Source: an uncultured Flavobacteriia bacterium (GTDB lineage Bacteria > Bacteroidota > Bacteroidia > Flavobacteriales_D > Crocinitomicaceae). From it: a DNA stretch of 14,442 nucleotides. Made by a program: the position numbers and the translations under genes. Shown here piece after piece: positions 1-6,943 of this stretch. The notes under the pieces were generated by a model. The model was given only the letters and a program-made list of their open reading frames with translations. It had not been told where the DNA came from and did no database searches. Position 1 is the stretch's first letter; each line of letters starts with the position of its first letter. The DNA lies in the NCBI GenBank assembly GCA_903928365.1, contig CAIYQV010000272.1:1-14442 (forward strand). Direction: 5' to 3'.

Positions 1-1567
1 CATAGTTAGTAGGATTGGTTCGAGAACCGGGACCTGTTGAGGTCACCCCACCGACATTGGCTTCACGAATTCCTTTGCCCATCAAGAATAAACCGACTGG
101 TTTTTCAGTAGCCTGATCATATACAAATCGAGCAAATCGTCTTATACCGTTGATATGTTTAGGTACGCCTCCGCCATATTGTTGATACAACTCATTGACA
201 TTCGCGAGGATCACGTTGTATTGACCTCCATCCGGTGAAATTCGATAAGCAGCGTAATCTGCAGAAGCACTTTGAAATGCAGGATGATAAACCATCAGCA
301 ACGCTTTCTCGGGGCTCAACTGAGAATAATCATTGAAGGATCCTGTAGTATTGACCGGGCTAAGTTGTTCAACTGTTTGAACCGTTGCGGTTTCCTGGTA
401 TATGATTGTTTGATCATTTCCGGAAATACTGTTTGGAAGTAAAATAGAAGTGTTCCCTCCAACGGTGATCAGGTTAAGTTTTCTTGGGACATCGCCCAAT
501 ACAAAGATGAGGGGAGCAGTTGTAGAGATATTAGTCAGGTTAACTTTGATTTTACTTTGCGTAAGATTGTTCTTTACCTTGAAAGTGGTTTTATTGCTTC
601 CTGAAAAACTTGGATTTCTTGGGTAGACAAACGACCAATAGTTGATGGACTGGTAGTCAGTTGCCGCACCTTGATCAGCGACGATCGATATCTTGAAATT
701 GGAAGGCCCCGAAGCGGGTAAAACACTTGCTGGAAATGATTTTGAAATGTGTGCAGCCCTGTAACCAACGAAGGTAGTATCCGCCATCACATAATTACTA
801 CTGCCGATGGTATGTTTAACGTGGTGGTTGCCCAATCCTGTGTAGGAAGCATTAGAGACCCCAACACTTACAGCTCTGTATTCTATGCTTGGTGCATCAA
901 TCCCCTGATAGATTTGCTCTAGCTCCAGCGAACTCACATCCCACACATATCCCGAGGCCCCATTCACCGGAGTACTTCCCCAACCCTCGCCTGAAGTGTA
1001 AAACGAACTGGAAGCTTCCGCAGATTTTTCACCCTCGTTGTAATAGTTGCTATTGGATTGGTATCGTTCAAAAAGCACATAATTTGAAGGGGCATAACTG
1101 GTGACTGCCACATCCGTTTCTTGAGCGAAGCGGAGGTTATTGGTTGAAGAGTTCCACGTAAAGAAATATTGAATCGTATCGTTGTATAAACTGTACTTTG
1201 GATTTCCTATATCACCTGGCTGGTCGTAAAGCGTAGAATCCAGCCATCCATCATTCTGTTCAGCATAAAAGAGGATGTAATCTCCCGGATTTAGAAAAGA
1301 GTCGCCGCCATCATGCACATAGAGTGGGATCTCACGTTCTCGCCCAAAGATTTGAATATTTGCTGCTTGAAATGTGCTTACTGGAATTCCAGAAGTACTA
1401 ATCGTAGTGTAATCGATACGATGAATCCCCGTGGAATAAACGCTAAAGGCGTAATACTTTTGGTTGTAATTGATCCATTCATTGCCGTAATTTTGAGCGC
1501 GCAGTTCAAACGTCACTAATTGAGTAGTGATCAGAAAAAGTAGTATGCAGCAACGGTTGAGTATCAT
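1..1567 (-). CDS. T9SS C25-family sortase-like protein, PorU2-like (3' end off window)
   Basis: The minus strand is open from an ATG at 1567-1565 to the window edge, giving 522 codons without a stop. The N-terminus is a signal peptide (MILNRCC..., hydrophobic core, cleavage likely after ELRA). The mature protein begins QNYGNEWINYNQKYYAFSV, the N-terminal pattern of Bacteroidetes gingipain-like C25 proteins annotated as putative type IX sortase PorU2. Further on are FGREREIPLYV and DYILFYAEQNDGWLD, also typical of that family. From about residue 419 (ALLMVYHPAFQSA) the C25 peptidase fold starts, followed by YQQYGGGV, INGIRRFARFVYD and GLFLMGKG. The catalytic His and Cys would lie beyond the left edge and cannot be checked. 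By family, PorU-type proteins cleave the C-terminal signal of T9SS cargo and attach it to the cell surface. The gene overlaps the upstream PorV-like gene by 1 nt, supporting translational coupling. PorU itself is the alternative; I favour PorU2 from the N-terminal pattern only. Confidence 0.85.
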   Translation of the reverse strand, partial: MILNRCCILLFLITTQLVTFELRAQNYGNEWINYNQKYYAFSVYSTGIHRIDYTTISTSGIPVSTFQAANIQIFGREREIPLYVHDGGDSFLNPGDYILFYAEQNDGWLDSTLYDQPGDIGNPKYSLYNDTIQYFFTWNSSTNNLRFAQETDVAVTSYAPSNYVLFERYQSNSNYYNEGEKSAEASSSFYTSGEGWGSTPVNGASGYVWDVSSLELEQIYQGIDAPSIEYRAVSVGVSNASYTGLGNHHVKHTIGSSNYVMADTTFVGYRAAHISKSFPASVLPASGPSNFKISIVADQGAATDYQSINYWSFVYPRNPSFSGSNKTTFKVKNNLTQSKIKVNLTNISTTAPLIFVLGDVPRKLNLITVGGNTSILLPNSISGNDQTIIYQETATVQTVEQLSPVNTTGSFNDYSQLSPEKALLMVYHPAFQSASADYAAYRISPDGGQYNVILANVNELYQQYGGGVPKHINGIRRFARFVYDQATEKPVGLFLMGKGIREANVGGVTSTGPGSRTNPTNY

Positions 1568-2718
1568 TATTTCAGCATATTCTTTGGCTTATCCAATTTG
1601 AGTTTGAGCGAAAAAACGTGGGAATACAATGCAATGGATGCATCACCAACATCTGTAAATGCATAGTCAAGTTGAAAATTCTTGATTTGAACACCTATCC
1701 CAAGATTTGGTTGGATGTTCAAAGAAGTATTGTCGTTAAAATCTTTAATGTATTGCATATTCGAAAGTCCGAAACGAACGGCTACGATAGACTTATATCC
1801 GAACTCCATTCCAAGGTGAGGGTCAACTGAAAATACATTGGTGCGTAATAACACATTTCGTTTTCCATCCGTCGTAAGGTCAAGGTCTAGTTCACCAGCG
1901 CCGTAAATTCCTTTTTTACCGATATCGTATTTTGCATTAGCTGCGAAAATAAAACGAGGTAAGGTAAGTTCAAGACCGTTTTGAGGTAGCACGTTTCCAG
2001 TAGCTACAAACACTTCTTTCATCTCAGGCGTCAGATCAAAGATCCATGCATTGAAAGTTGATGTAACATCTCTCGCTACGAGACCATATCTCCAGTGATC
2101 ACTTTTTTTAAGCTGAAGTCCGGCATCAATTCCAAACCCCCAGGATTTAGCAAAGTCGCCCACTTTTCGATGGATCAGTTTGAAATTTCCACCTGCACTG
2201 AGTCCGGGTCTTTTTAATTTACGGGCATAGGAGAACAAAAAAGCATAATCCGCTGCAGTGAAAGTAGTGATGTTATCGTAATTCACATTCCCTGAATTGT
2301 CGATCAATTGAGTTGTATTCGGAATATCGTCTACTGCAAATCGAATGAAGGAAAAACCTGCTGCACTTTTGTCGTCTATGGCGTGCGCAATACCTATATG
2401 ATCGTATTTGGCGATCCCTGCAAAATAGGAGGAATGCATTAAGCTAAGATCCAACCATTTGTTAACTGATGTCAAGCCTGCAGGATTCCAATAAATACTG
2501 GATGCCCCACTTGCTTGCGCCGCGAAGGCATTTCCTTGGCCTAATGCATCTGCTCCGACACCAATAGAAAGAAATTCATTAGAATACTTTGGCGCCACAG
2601 AACCATCTTGTGCAAGCGTTATGAATGGGGTCAAAATAAGCACTGCGAGTGCGTGCAAACAGTTCATCATCGGGGAACTTTTGAAAATAAAAATACGCTT
2701 GTTAAACTCGTTTTTCAT
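1567..2718 (-). CDS. PorV/PorQ family outer-membrane protein
   Basis: The protein has 383 residues from the ATG at 2718. A TTG lies one codon upstream, and internal ATGs at 2670 and 2667 are alternative starts. I prefer 2718 because it leaves Lys/Arg residues ahead of the hydrophobic signal segment (CLHALAVLILTPFITLAQ). The mature N-terminus carries the family signature: YSNEFLSIGVGADALGQGNA followed by GASSIYWNPAGL. The rest alternates short beta-strands, as expected for a FadL-like beta-barrel of the PorV/PorQ (UPF0164-like) family. In the T9SS, PorV shuttles cargo from the translocon to the sortase PorU and PorQ works with PorZ. The sortase-like gene immediately downstream, overlapping in TAATG, fits a PorV-type partner. 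I cannot say whether it is PorV itself or a paralogue dedicated to the PorU2-like protein. Confidence 0.88.
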   Translation of the reverse strand: MKNEFNKRIFIFKSSPMMNCLHALAVLILTPFITLAQDGSVAPKYSNEFLSIGVGADALGQGNAFAAQASGASSIYWNPAGLTSVNKWLDLSLMHSSYFAGIAKYDHIGIAHAIDDKSAAGFSFIRFAVDDIPNTTQLIDNSGNVNYDNITTFTAADYAFLFSYARKLKRPGLSAGGNFKLIHRKVGDFAKSWGFGIDAGLQLKKSDHWRYGLVARDVTSTFNAWIFDLTPEMKEVFVATGNVLPQNGLELTLPRFIFAANAKYDIGKKGIYGAGELDLDLTTDGKRNVLLRTNVFSVDPHLGMEFGYKSIVAVRFGLSNMQYIKDFNDNTSLNIQPNLGIGVQIKNFQLDYAFTDVGDASIALYSHVFSLKLKLDKPKNMLK

Positions 2719-2761
2719 CAAAAAATTGTGTTCTTTGTGAACGCGCTGACGCTTTGACTTG

Positions 2762-2792
2762 TAAAGGTAAGTGAAAAGAGTTAATTAACCAA
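2762..2792 (-). promoter_or_regulatory. possible promoter for the PorV-PorU2-like operon
   Basis: Read on the minus strand, TTG (2792-2790) is followed after 20 nt by TACCTTTA (2769-2762). This resembles the Bacteroidetes TTTG / TAnnTTTG promoter with one mismatch at the last base. It lies 44 nt upstream of the ATG at 2718 in the divergent gap shared with pssA. AT-rich sequence makes chance matches common, so this is weak. Confidence 0.3.
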
Positions 2793-2814
2793 TTAAGAAA
2801 AAACAACATTCAGC

Positions 2815-3645
2815 ATGTTCTCTATTCCAAATATTGTCACTGCTTTGAATATGCTTTCTGGTGTAATGGCGATCATTCTAACCTTTTCAGGACGCTTGGA
2901 TTTAGCTCCTTTTGCCATTTTTGCTGGGGCGATATTTGATTTTTTCGATGGGTTTCTGGCTCGAAAATTAGGAGTGAGTGGTGAACTTGGAAAACAACTC
3001 GATTCTCTTGCTGACATGATCACTTTTGGTTTGGCTCCGGGATTAATGATGTTGAATGTCATTGTTGTTTCGATCTATCTGGAAGGTCCTTATTACGCGA
3101 TGTCGTTTCATGAATATGCCCATTTTCAACTCAATAACTGGATCAATGCCGTTTTTCATGGTGTGCCTAACAGTATGGATGCCTCGATCAAATTCTTACC
3201 CTTCTTCGGTATGATCATTCCGTTTTTCTCAATGTTCAGACTCGCAAAATTCAATATTGATGAGCGACAATCTGATTCTTTTATCGGACTACCAACGCCG
3301 TTGAATACGATTTTCTTCTGTTTCTTTCCCTTGTTGTTGTGGGTGAAATTTGGACATTTCTATGATGGTGCAAGTTTCGTTTCATACATCCTGGATCCTT
3401 ATGTTCTGTCGGTAGTTGTCATAATCATGTCCTTGTTGTTGGTCTCTGAATTACACTTGTTTTCATTGAAATTCAAGCAACTTGGATGGAAGGGGAATGA
3501 GATTCGTTATGTCTTCTTAATTCTTTGTTCATTATTTATTGGATTATTTCTGGTGTGGTCCATTCCATTAATTGTAATTTTGTACCTGAGTTTTTCACTT
3601 ATTCTTCAAAAATCAAATTCGAAAGAACATGAAATTCAAAGCTGA
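2815..3645 (+). CDS. pssA: CDP-diacylglycerol--serine O-phosphatidyltransferase
   Basis: This is a 276-residue integral membrane enzyme. The CDP-alcohol phosphotransferase signature is complete: D42-x2-D45-G-x2-A-R-x8-G59-x3-D63-x3-D67 (DFFDGFLARK ... GKQLDSLAD), with all metal/substrate aspartates present. The start MFSIPNIVTALNMLSG matches the usual N-terminus of bacterial type II PssA, and several hydrophobic segments follow to the C-terminus. The enzyme joins serine to CDP-diacylglycerol to make phosphatidylserine, the precursor of phosphatidylethanolamine, at the inner membrane. No psd gene lies nearby. It heads an operon: its last 17 nt overlap purS in another frame. I see no clear promoter in the 96-bp gap upstream. 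Confidence 0.93.
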   Translation: MFSIPNIVTALNMLSGVMAIILTFSGRLDLAPFAIFAGAIFDFFDGFLARKLGVSGELGKQLDSLADMITFGLAPGLMMLNVIVVSIYLEGPYYAMSFHEYAHFQLNNWINAVFHGVPNSMDASIKFLPFFGMIIPFFSMFRLAKFNIDERQSDSFIGLPTPLNTIFFCFFPLLLWVKFGHFYDGASFVSYILDPYVLSVVVIIMSLLLVSELHLFSLKFKQLGWKGNEIRYVFLILCSLFIGLFLVWSIPLIVILYLSFSLILQKSNSKEHEIQS

Positions 3646-3880
3646 GATTGATGTAATGCCATTGGATGCGTTACTGGACCCACAAGGTAAAGCAGTAACT
3701 AACAGCATGAAAAATATTGGTTTACCTGAAATAGATGGTGTCCGAATCGGTCGACATATCCGTCTTTTTGTAGATGCATCAACTCAAAGTGAAGCGGAAG
3801 GAAAAGTAGAAGAAGCGTGTAAAAAACTGCTTTCCAACCAGATCATGGAGAGCTATACCTATTCTGTCGATCAGGTTTAA
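3629..3880 (+). CDS. purS: phosphoribosylformylglycinamidine synthase, PurS subunit
   Basis: This 83-residue protein has the full PurS pattern: MKFKAEIDVMP at the N-terminus, the conserved LLDPQGKAV at about residues 15-23, VRIGRHIRLFVDA at 38-50, then VEEACKKLLSNQIMESY. PurS is the small third subunit that, with PurQ and the small form of PurL, converts FGAR plus glutamine to FGAM in purine synthesis. Its presence implies a multi-subunit enzyme rather than the single large PurL found in many Bacteroidetes and Proteobacteria. No purQ, purL or purC lies in the window. It overlaps pssA by 17 nt and ends 6 nt before the aldehyde dehydrogenase gene, so it is probably expressed from the pssA transcript. 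The length is normal for the family. Confidence 0.9.
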   Translation: MKFKAEIDVMPLDALLDPQGKAVTNSMKNIGLPEIDGVRIGRHIRLFVDASTQSEAEGKVEEACKKLLSNQIMESYTYSVDQV

Positions 3881-3886
3881 TATTCC

Positions 3887-5449
3887 ATGCTTACCGGAGC
3901 CAATTGTATTGGGTCCAAGAGTTCTGCAGCCGGAACCGAGACCTTTCAAACGTTTGATCCGGTTCAAAACCATTTTTTACCTGTAAATTATTTCGAAGCT
4001 TCCGATCATGAGATTGAAGAAGCATGCACTTTAGCTGAAAAAGCGTTTAATGAGCTTCGTTTCATGTCGAAGGGGAAAATGGCATTCTTTCTTTTAGCAG
4101 TCGCAGAAGAACTCGAGCAGTCAAAAGGAACTATCCAAAAACAATATTCACTCGAAACAGGGCTAACTGCACAAAGGTTTGAAACCGAATTTCTTCGAAC
4201 AGTGAATTTGCTAAGATCCTATGCTGAATTCATACAAACCCCAAATTTTCCTGAGTGTTCGATTGATCTTTCTGGTGATGCTCATTCACCTGAATTACGT
4301 AAAACACATGTTGGTATTGGTCCTGTTGTGGTATTTGGAGCGAGTAATTTTCCATTGGCTTACTCCACGGTAGGCGGTGATACGGTGGCTGCCTGGGTGG
4401 CTGGATGCCCCGTAATCGTAAAGTCGCATCCCATGCATGCGGGAACAGGTGAATTAGTGGCCCGTTGCATCGTAAATGCGGTAATAAAATCAAATATGCC
4501 GGAAGGGATCTTTTCCAACCTCAATGGTAAATCCTTCCAAGTTGGTGAAAAACTGGTGAGTCATTCAAAGATTAAAGCAGTAGGTTTTACCGGAAGTTTG
4601 AAAGGTGGTCGCGCTATTTTTAATTTGGCTTCAGGACGTCCTGACCCAATTCCTGTTTTTGCGGAGATGGGTAGTGTGAATCCGGTCGTTATGGCAAACC
4701 AAAATCAGTCTTTAGTAAGAGAACATGCTGCGTTGTTAGTTCGATCAGTAACGAATGATGCGGGACAGTTTTGCACTAAGCCAGGATTAATCTTTATTCA
4801 AAAGGATCGTGCGGCTGAATTTATTCAATTCTTCGCAGAAGAGCTAAAAAGAGCAGATTCCTTTAACATGTTACATCCAGACATCTTTGAGCGTTACAGT
4901 AAGCGTTTGGAAGAAGTGTCAGGGATTTCGGAAGTAGAACAGTTGCGTTTTAAAAAGGGAGACTTAGCTCTCGAAGGAGTAGTGGCCCTATCGAAAACGT
5001 CCATTGCGGTCTTTGAAAGAGAAAAGATCCTACACGAAGAGGTGTTTGGACCACATGTTTTGGTCGTTGTTTTTGACGAGTGGAGTCAACTTAAAAAAGG
5101 GTTAAAAATGCTTGGCGGACAGTTGACAACCGCTGTTTTTTGCGAAGACACTTCCGTAATGGAACAATACGGGATTTTAGATGTTTTGTACGACATGGCC
5201 GGTAGAATTGTATGGAACGGTGTGCCAACGGGTGTGATTGTAAATTCCTCGTCGAATCATGGTGGACCATATCCTGCCTCTTCTGACAGCAGGTTCAGTG
5301 CAGTAGGACTTGATTCATGGCGGCGTTTTGCCAGAGGAGTGGTGTTTCAAAATGCTTCACAGAATGTTCTTCCGGAAGCACTTAGGGATCATAATCCTTT
5401 GGGTCTTGAAAGAAAAGTGAATGGAAAATTAACCAATCATGCTTGGTAA
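3887..5449 (+). CDS. aldehyde dehydrogenase, alpha-ketoglutaric semialdehyde (2,5-dioxovalerate) type
   Basis: This is a 520-residue protein of the NAD(P)+-dependent aldehyde dehydrogenase superfamily. VVVFGASNFPLAYSTVGGDT (148-166) contains the Asn154 oxyanion residue, VIVKSHP has Lys179, and GFTGS at 233-237 is the nucleotide-binding loop. Glu260 in VFAEMGSVNP is the general base, and Cys296 in DAGQFCTKPG is the nucleophile. The FGASNFPLA, KSHPMHAGT and FAEMGS..NP combination is typical of the alpha-ketoglutarate semialdehyde dehydrogenase subfamily, which makes 2-oxoglutarate in hydroxyproline, pentose and glucarate catabolism. None of those pathway genes is in the window, so the substrate is inferred from subfamily resemblance. 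The start follows purS by 6 nt, so the genes are likely co-transcribed. No terminator with a T-tract follows; a weak AT-rich hairpin lies at 5468-5487. Confidence 0.88.
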   Translation: MLTGANCIGSKSSAAGTETFQTFDPVQNHFLPVNYFEASDHEIEEACTLAEKAFNELRFMSKGKMAFFLLAVAEELEQSKGTIQKQYSLETGLTAQRFETEFLRTVNLLRSYAEFIQTPNFPECSIDLSGDAHSPELRKTHVGIGPVVVFGASNFPLAYSTVGGDTVAAWVAGCPVIVKSHPMHAGTGELVARCIVNAVIKSNMPEGIFSNLNGKSFQVGEKLVSHSKIKAVGFTGSLKGGRAIFNLASGRPDPIPVFAEMGSVNPVVMANQNQSLVREHAALLVRSVTNDAGQFCTKPGLIFIQKDRAAEFIQFFAEELKRADSFNMLHPDIFERYSKRLEEVSGISEVEQLRFKKGDLALEGVVALSKTSIAVFEREKILHEEVFGPHVLVVVFDEWSQLKKGLKMLGGQLTTAVFCEDTSVMEQYGILDVLYDMAGRIVWNGVPTGVIVNSSSNHGGPYPASSDSRFSAVGLDSWRRFARGVVFQNASQNVLPEALRDHNPLGLERKVNGKLTNHAW

Positions 5450-5467
5450 CGTTAGTATCTGAAATAA

Positions 5468-5487
5468 TTTGATTTTTGTCAATCAAA
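5468..5487. repeat. AT-rich 7-bp inverted repeat
   Basis: TTTGATT (5468-5474) and AATCAAA (5481-5487) flank a 6-nt loop, in the 81-bp gap between the dehydrogenase gene and the coiled-coil protein gene. No T-tract follows, so it is a poor terminator. It might be an operator, or chance in AT-rich DNA. Confidence 0.4.
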
Positions 5488-5504
5488 GAACGTGAATCTA
5501 TTTA

Positions 5505-5512
5505 TACTTTTG
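5505..5512 (+). promoter_or_regulatory. possible -7 element upstream of the coiled-coil protein gene
   Basis: TACTTTTG matches the Bacteroidetes -7 consensus TAnnTTTG exactly and lies 18 nt before the ATG at 5531. No TTTG stands at the expected 19-21 nt upstream; the nearest is 26 nt away (5475-5478). It is therefore only a partial promoter match. A separate transcript starting here would fit the 81-bp gap. Confidence 0.4.
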
Positions 5513-5530
5513 TTTCTCAATTAAAAGCGC

Positions 5531-6508
5531 ATGTCTGAAGAAAAGGAAAAACAGCAGCAAACAAAAAGTGGTTCAGGGATCTACATTCTGATCATTCTAC
5601 TGTTGCTTGTTGGTTTGGGCGCCATGGCAATGCTGTGGTCACGTAAGAATAAGGAGTTGAACGAGTGTTCAAATGAGAATACCTTGCTTAAGGCGGATAT
5701 GGAAGGTATGAATCAGATGATGTCTGGATATGTAGATAACATGTCGAAGGATATCAAAACGGATTTCAAGAACATGCTAAAGACGTATGATGAACTCATC
5801 GAAAAGGATAAAAGCAAGGCGGATAGCTTGAATGTTCAAAAGCAAAAGATCATGACGTTAATGGATGATCTGGAAAGCTCAAGAAGAAGCGGACGCTTAA
5901 ATGCACGTAAGATTGCTCAGATGAACAGGGAGATTGAAACGTTGCGATCAATCATGAAGAGTTATGTGGTTCAGATCGACTCTTTGAATACATTGAATGT
6001 TAAATTGACTTCAGATCTGGATCAGACCAATACGAAGTTGACTAGCACAACCCAGGAAAGAGATCAGTACAAGCAGGAGGCAGAACAAAGTGCCGCTCAG
6101 GTGAAAAAAGGTTCGAAGTTACAAGCACTGAACGTTCAGACCGACGGATTGAAAATGAAGTTGAATAATACGACGGAAGTTTCAAATAAGGCAAAGAATG
6201 TCGTTCAAATTCGTTCCAGCTTTACAATTTCAGAAAACCCGATCACGGCACCTGGATCGAAAGTGATTTATTTACAGGTGATCAATCCTGAAGGAAGGAC
6301 CTTGCAAACCAGAACTACCAACGTGGTTCAGACAGATGCAGGACCGGTGTCGTTTTCGGACAAAAAGGAAATTGACTATCGCAATCAGCAGATCGATATG
6401 TCCATTTATTATGATTTTAGAGGAGAAGAAGCAGTGAAGGGTAATTATAGTGTGAAGATCTATTGTGACGGCATCCTGATCGGTACGGATACCTTTACGT
6501 TGAAATAA
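5531..6508 (+). CDS. single-pass membrane protein with long coiled coil, function unknown
   Basis: The 325-residue protein has a short, highly charged cytoplasmic-type N-terminus (SEEKEKQQQTKSG), then one strong transmembrane segment at about 17-36 (IYILIILLLLVGLGAMAMLW). A long polar region at about 38-205, rich in Lys, Glu, Gln, Asn and Leu, has a heptad-like pattern expected of a coiled coil (LNARKIAQMNREIETLRSIM is one stretch). A C-terminal part at about 206-325 is rich in beta-strand-forming residues and ends CDGILIGTDTFTLK, suggesting a small beta-sandwich. There is no cleavable signal peptide. I recognise it only as a type of conserved hypothetical seen in Bacteroidetes; automatic pipelines often mislabel such coiled-coil proteins as chromosome-partition proteins. 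It is followed after 21 nt by the RNA-binding protein gene and probably leads that three-gene unit. No function is assigned. Confidence 0.85.
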   Translation: MSEEKEKQQQTKSGSGIYILIILLLLVGLGAMAMLWSRKNKELNECSNENTLLKADMEGMNQMMSGYVDNMSKDIKTDFKNMLKTYDELIEKDKSKADSLNVQKQKIMTLMDDLESSRRSGRLNARKIAQMNREIETLRSIMKSYVVQIDSLNTLNVKLTSDLDQTNTKLTSTTQERDQYKQEAEQSAAQVKKGSKLQALNVQTDGLKMKLNNTTEVSNKAKNVVQIRSSFTISENPITAPGSKVIYLQVINPEGRTLQTRTTNVVQTDAGPVSFSDKKEIDYRNQQIDMSIYYDFRGEEAVKGNYSVKIYCDGILIGTDTFTLK

Positions 6509-6529
6509 AACGTTTTTTAGTTAGATATA

Positions 6530-6934
6530 ATGGTTAATATTTTTATTGCAAATCTTGATTGGGAAATCACCTCAGATGATTTGCGCACTACTTTTTCAAC
6601 GTTTGGAGAGGTAACGTATGCCCACGTTGTTTTTGAGAAAGACACGAAACGTTCAAAGGGTTATGGCTATGTAGAGATGGAGAATACGGATCATGCCATC
6701 AATGCCATCCAGGCTCTGAACGGAATGGAAATTAATGGTCGTCGTCTGGATGTCAAGATTGCGTCGCCAAAAGGTAACAGGCCTCCTAAAAAGGAAGTAG
6801 AAGCGAAAAAACCTTTTCAGAAAAAACCGTTTGAAAAAAAGCCGTTCAATAGAGACAATAACAATAGGGGAGCCAACCAGGAAAGAAGAACATACGCCTC
6901 TTCTGACAGGCCACAACGTAGATTTGATAAATAA
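6530..6934 (+). CDS. RRM-type RNA-binding protein with basic KPF-repeat tail
   Basis: The protein has 134 residues. Residues 2-78 form one RNA recognition motif: RNP2 is IFIANL (4-9) and RNP1 is KGYGYVEM (43-50), with the aromatic residues that stack on RNA bases in place. ALNGMEINGRRLDVKIA closes the domain. The tail (about 80-134) is low-complexity and very basic, with three KKPF units at about 93-106 followed by Asn/Arg-rich sequence (RDNNNRG, DRPQRRFDK). Single-RRM proteins of this kind are common in Bacteroidetes and cyanobacteria and bind single-stranded RNA; some are linked to post-transcriptional control or cold response. The particular target is unknown. It lies 21 nt after the coiled-coil gene and 9 nt before the hydratase gene. 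Confidence 0.9.
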   Translation: MVNIFIANLDWEITSDDLRTTFSTFGEVTYAHVVFEKDTKRSKGYGYVEMENTDHAINAIQALNGMEINGRRLDVKIASPKGNRPPKKEVEAKKPFQKKPFEKKPFNRDNNNRGANQERRTYASSDRPQRRFDK

Positions 6935-6943
6935 TATTTTACC

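Noticed and set aside
574..1519. Short frames on both strands across 574-1519
   Set aside because: They lie inside the open PorU2-like gene in other frames and show no family motif or plausible composition.
4230..4493. 87-codon minus-strand frame inside the dehydrogenase gene
   Set aside because: It is antisense to the conserved catalytic region and its composition is not protein-like.
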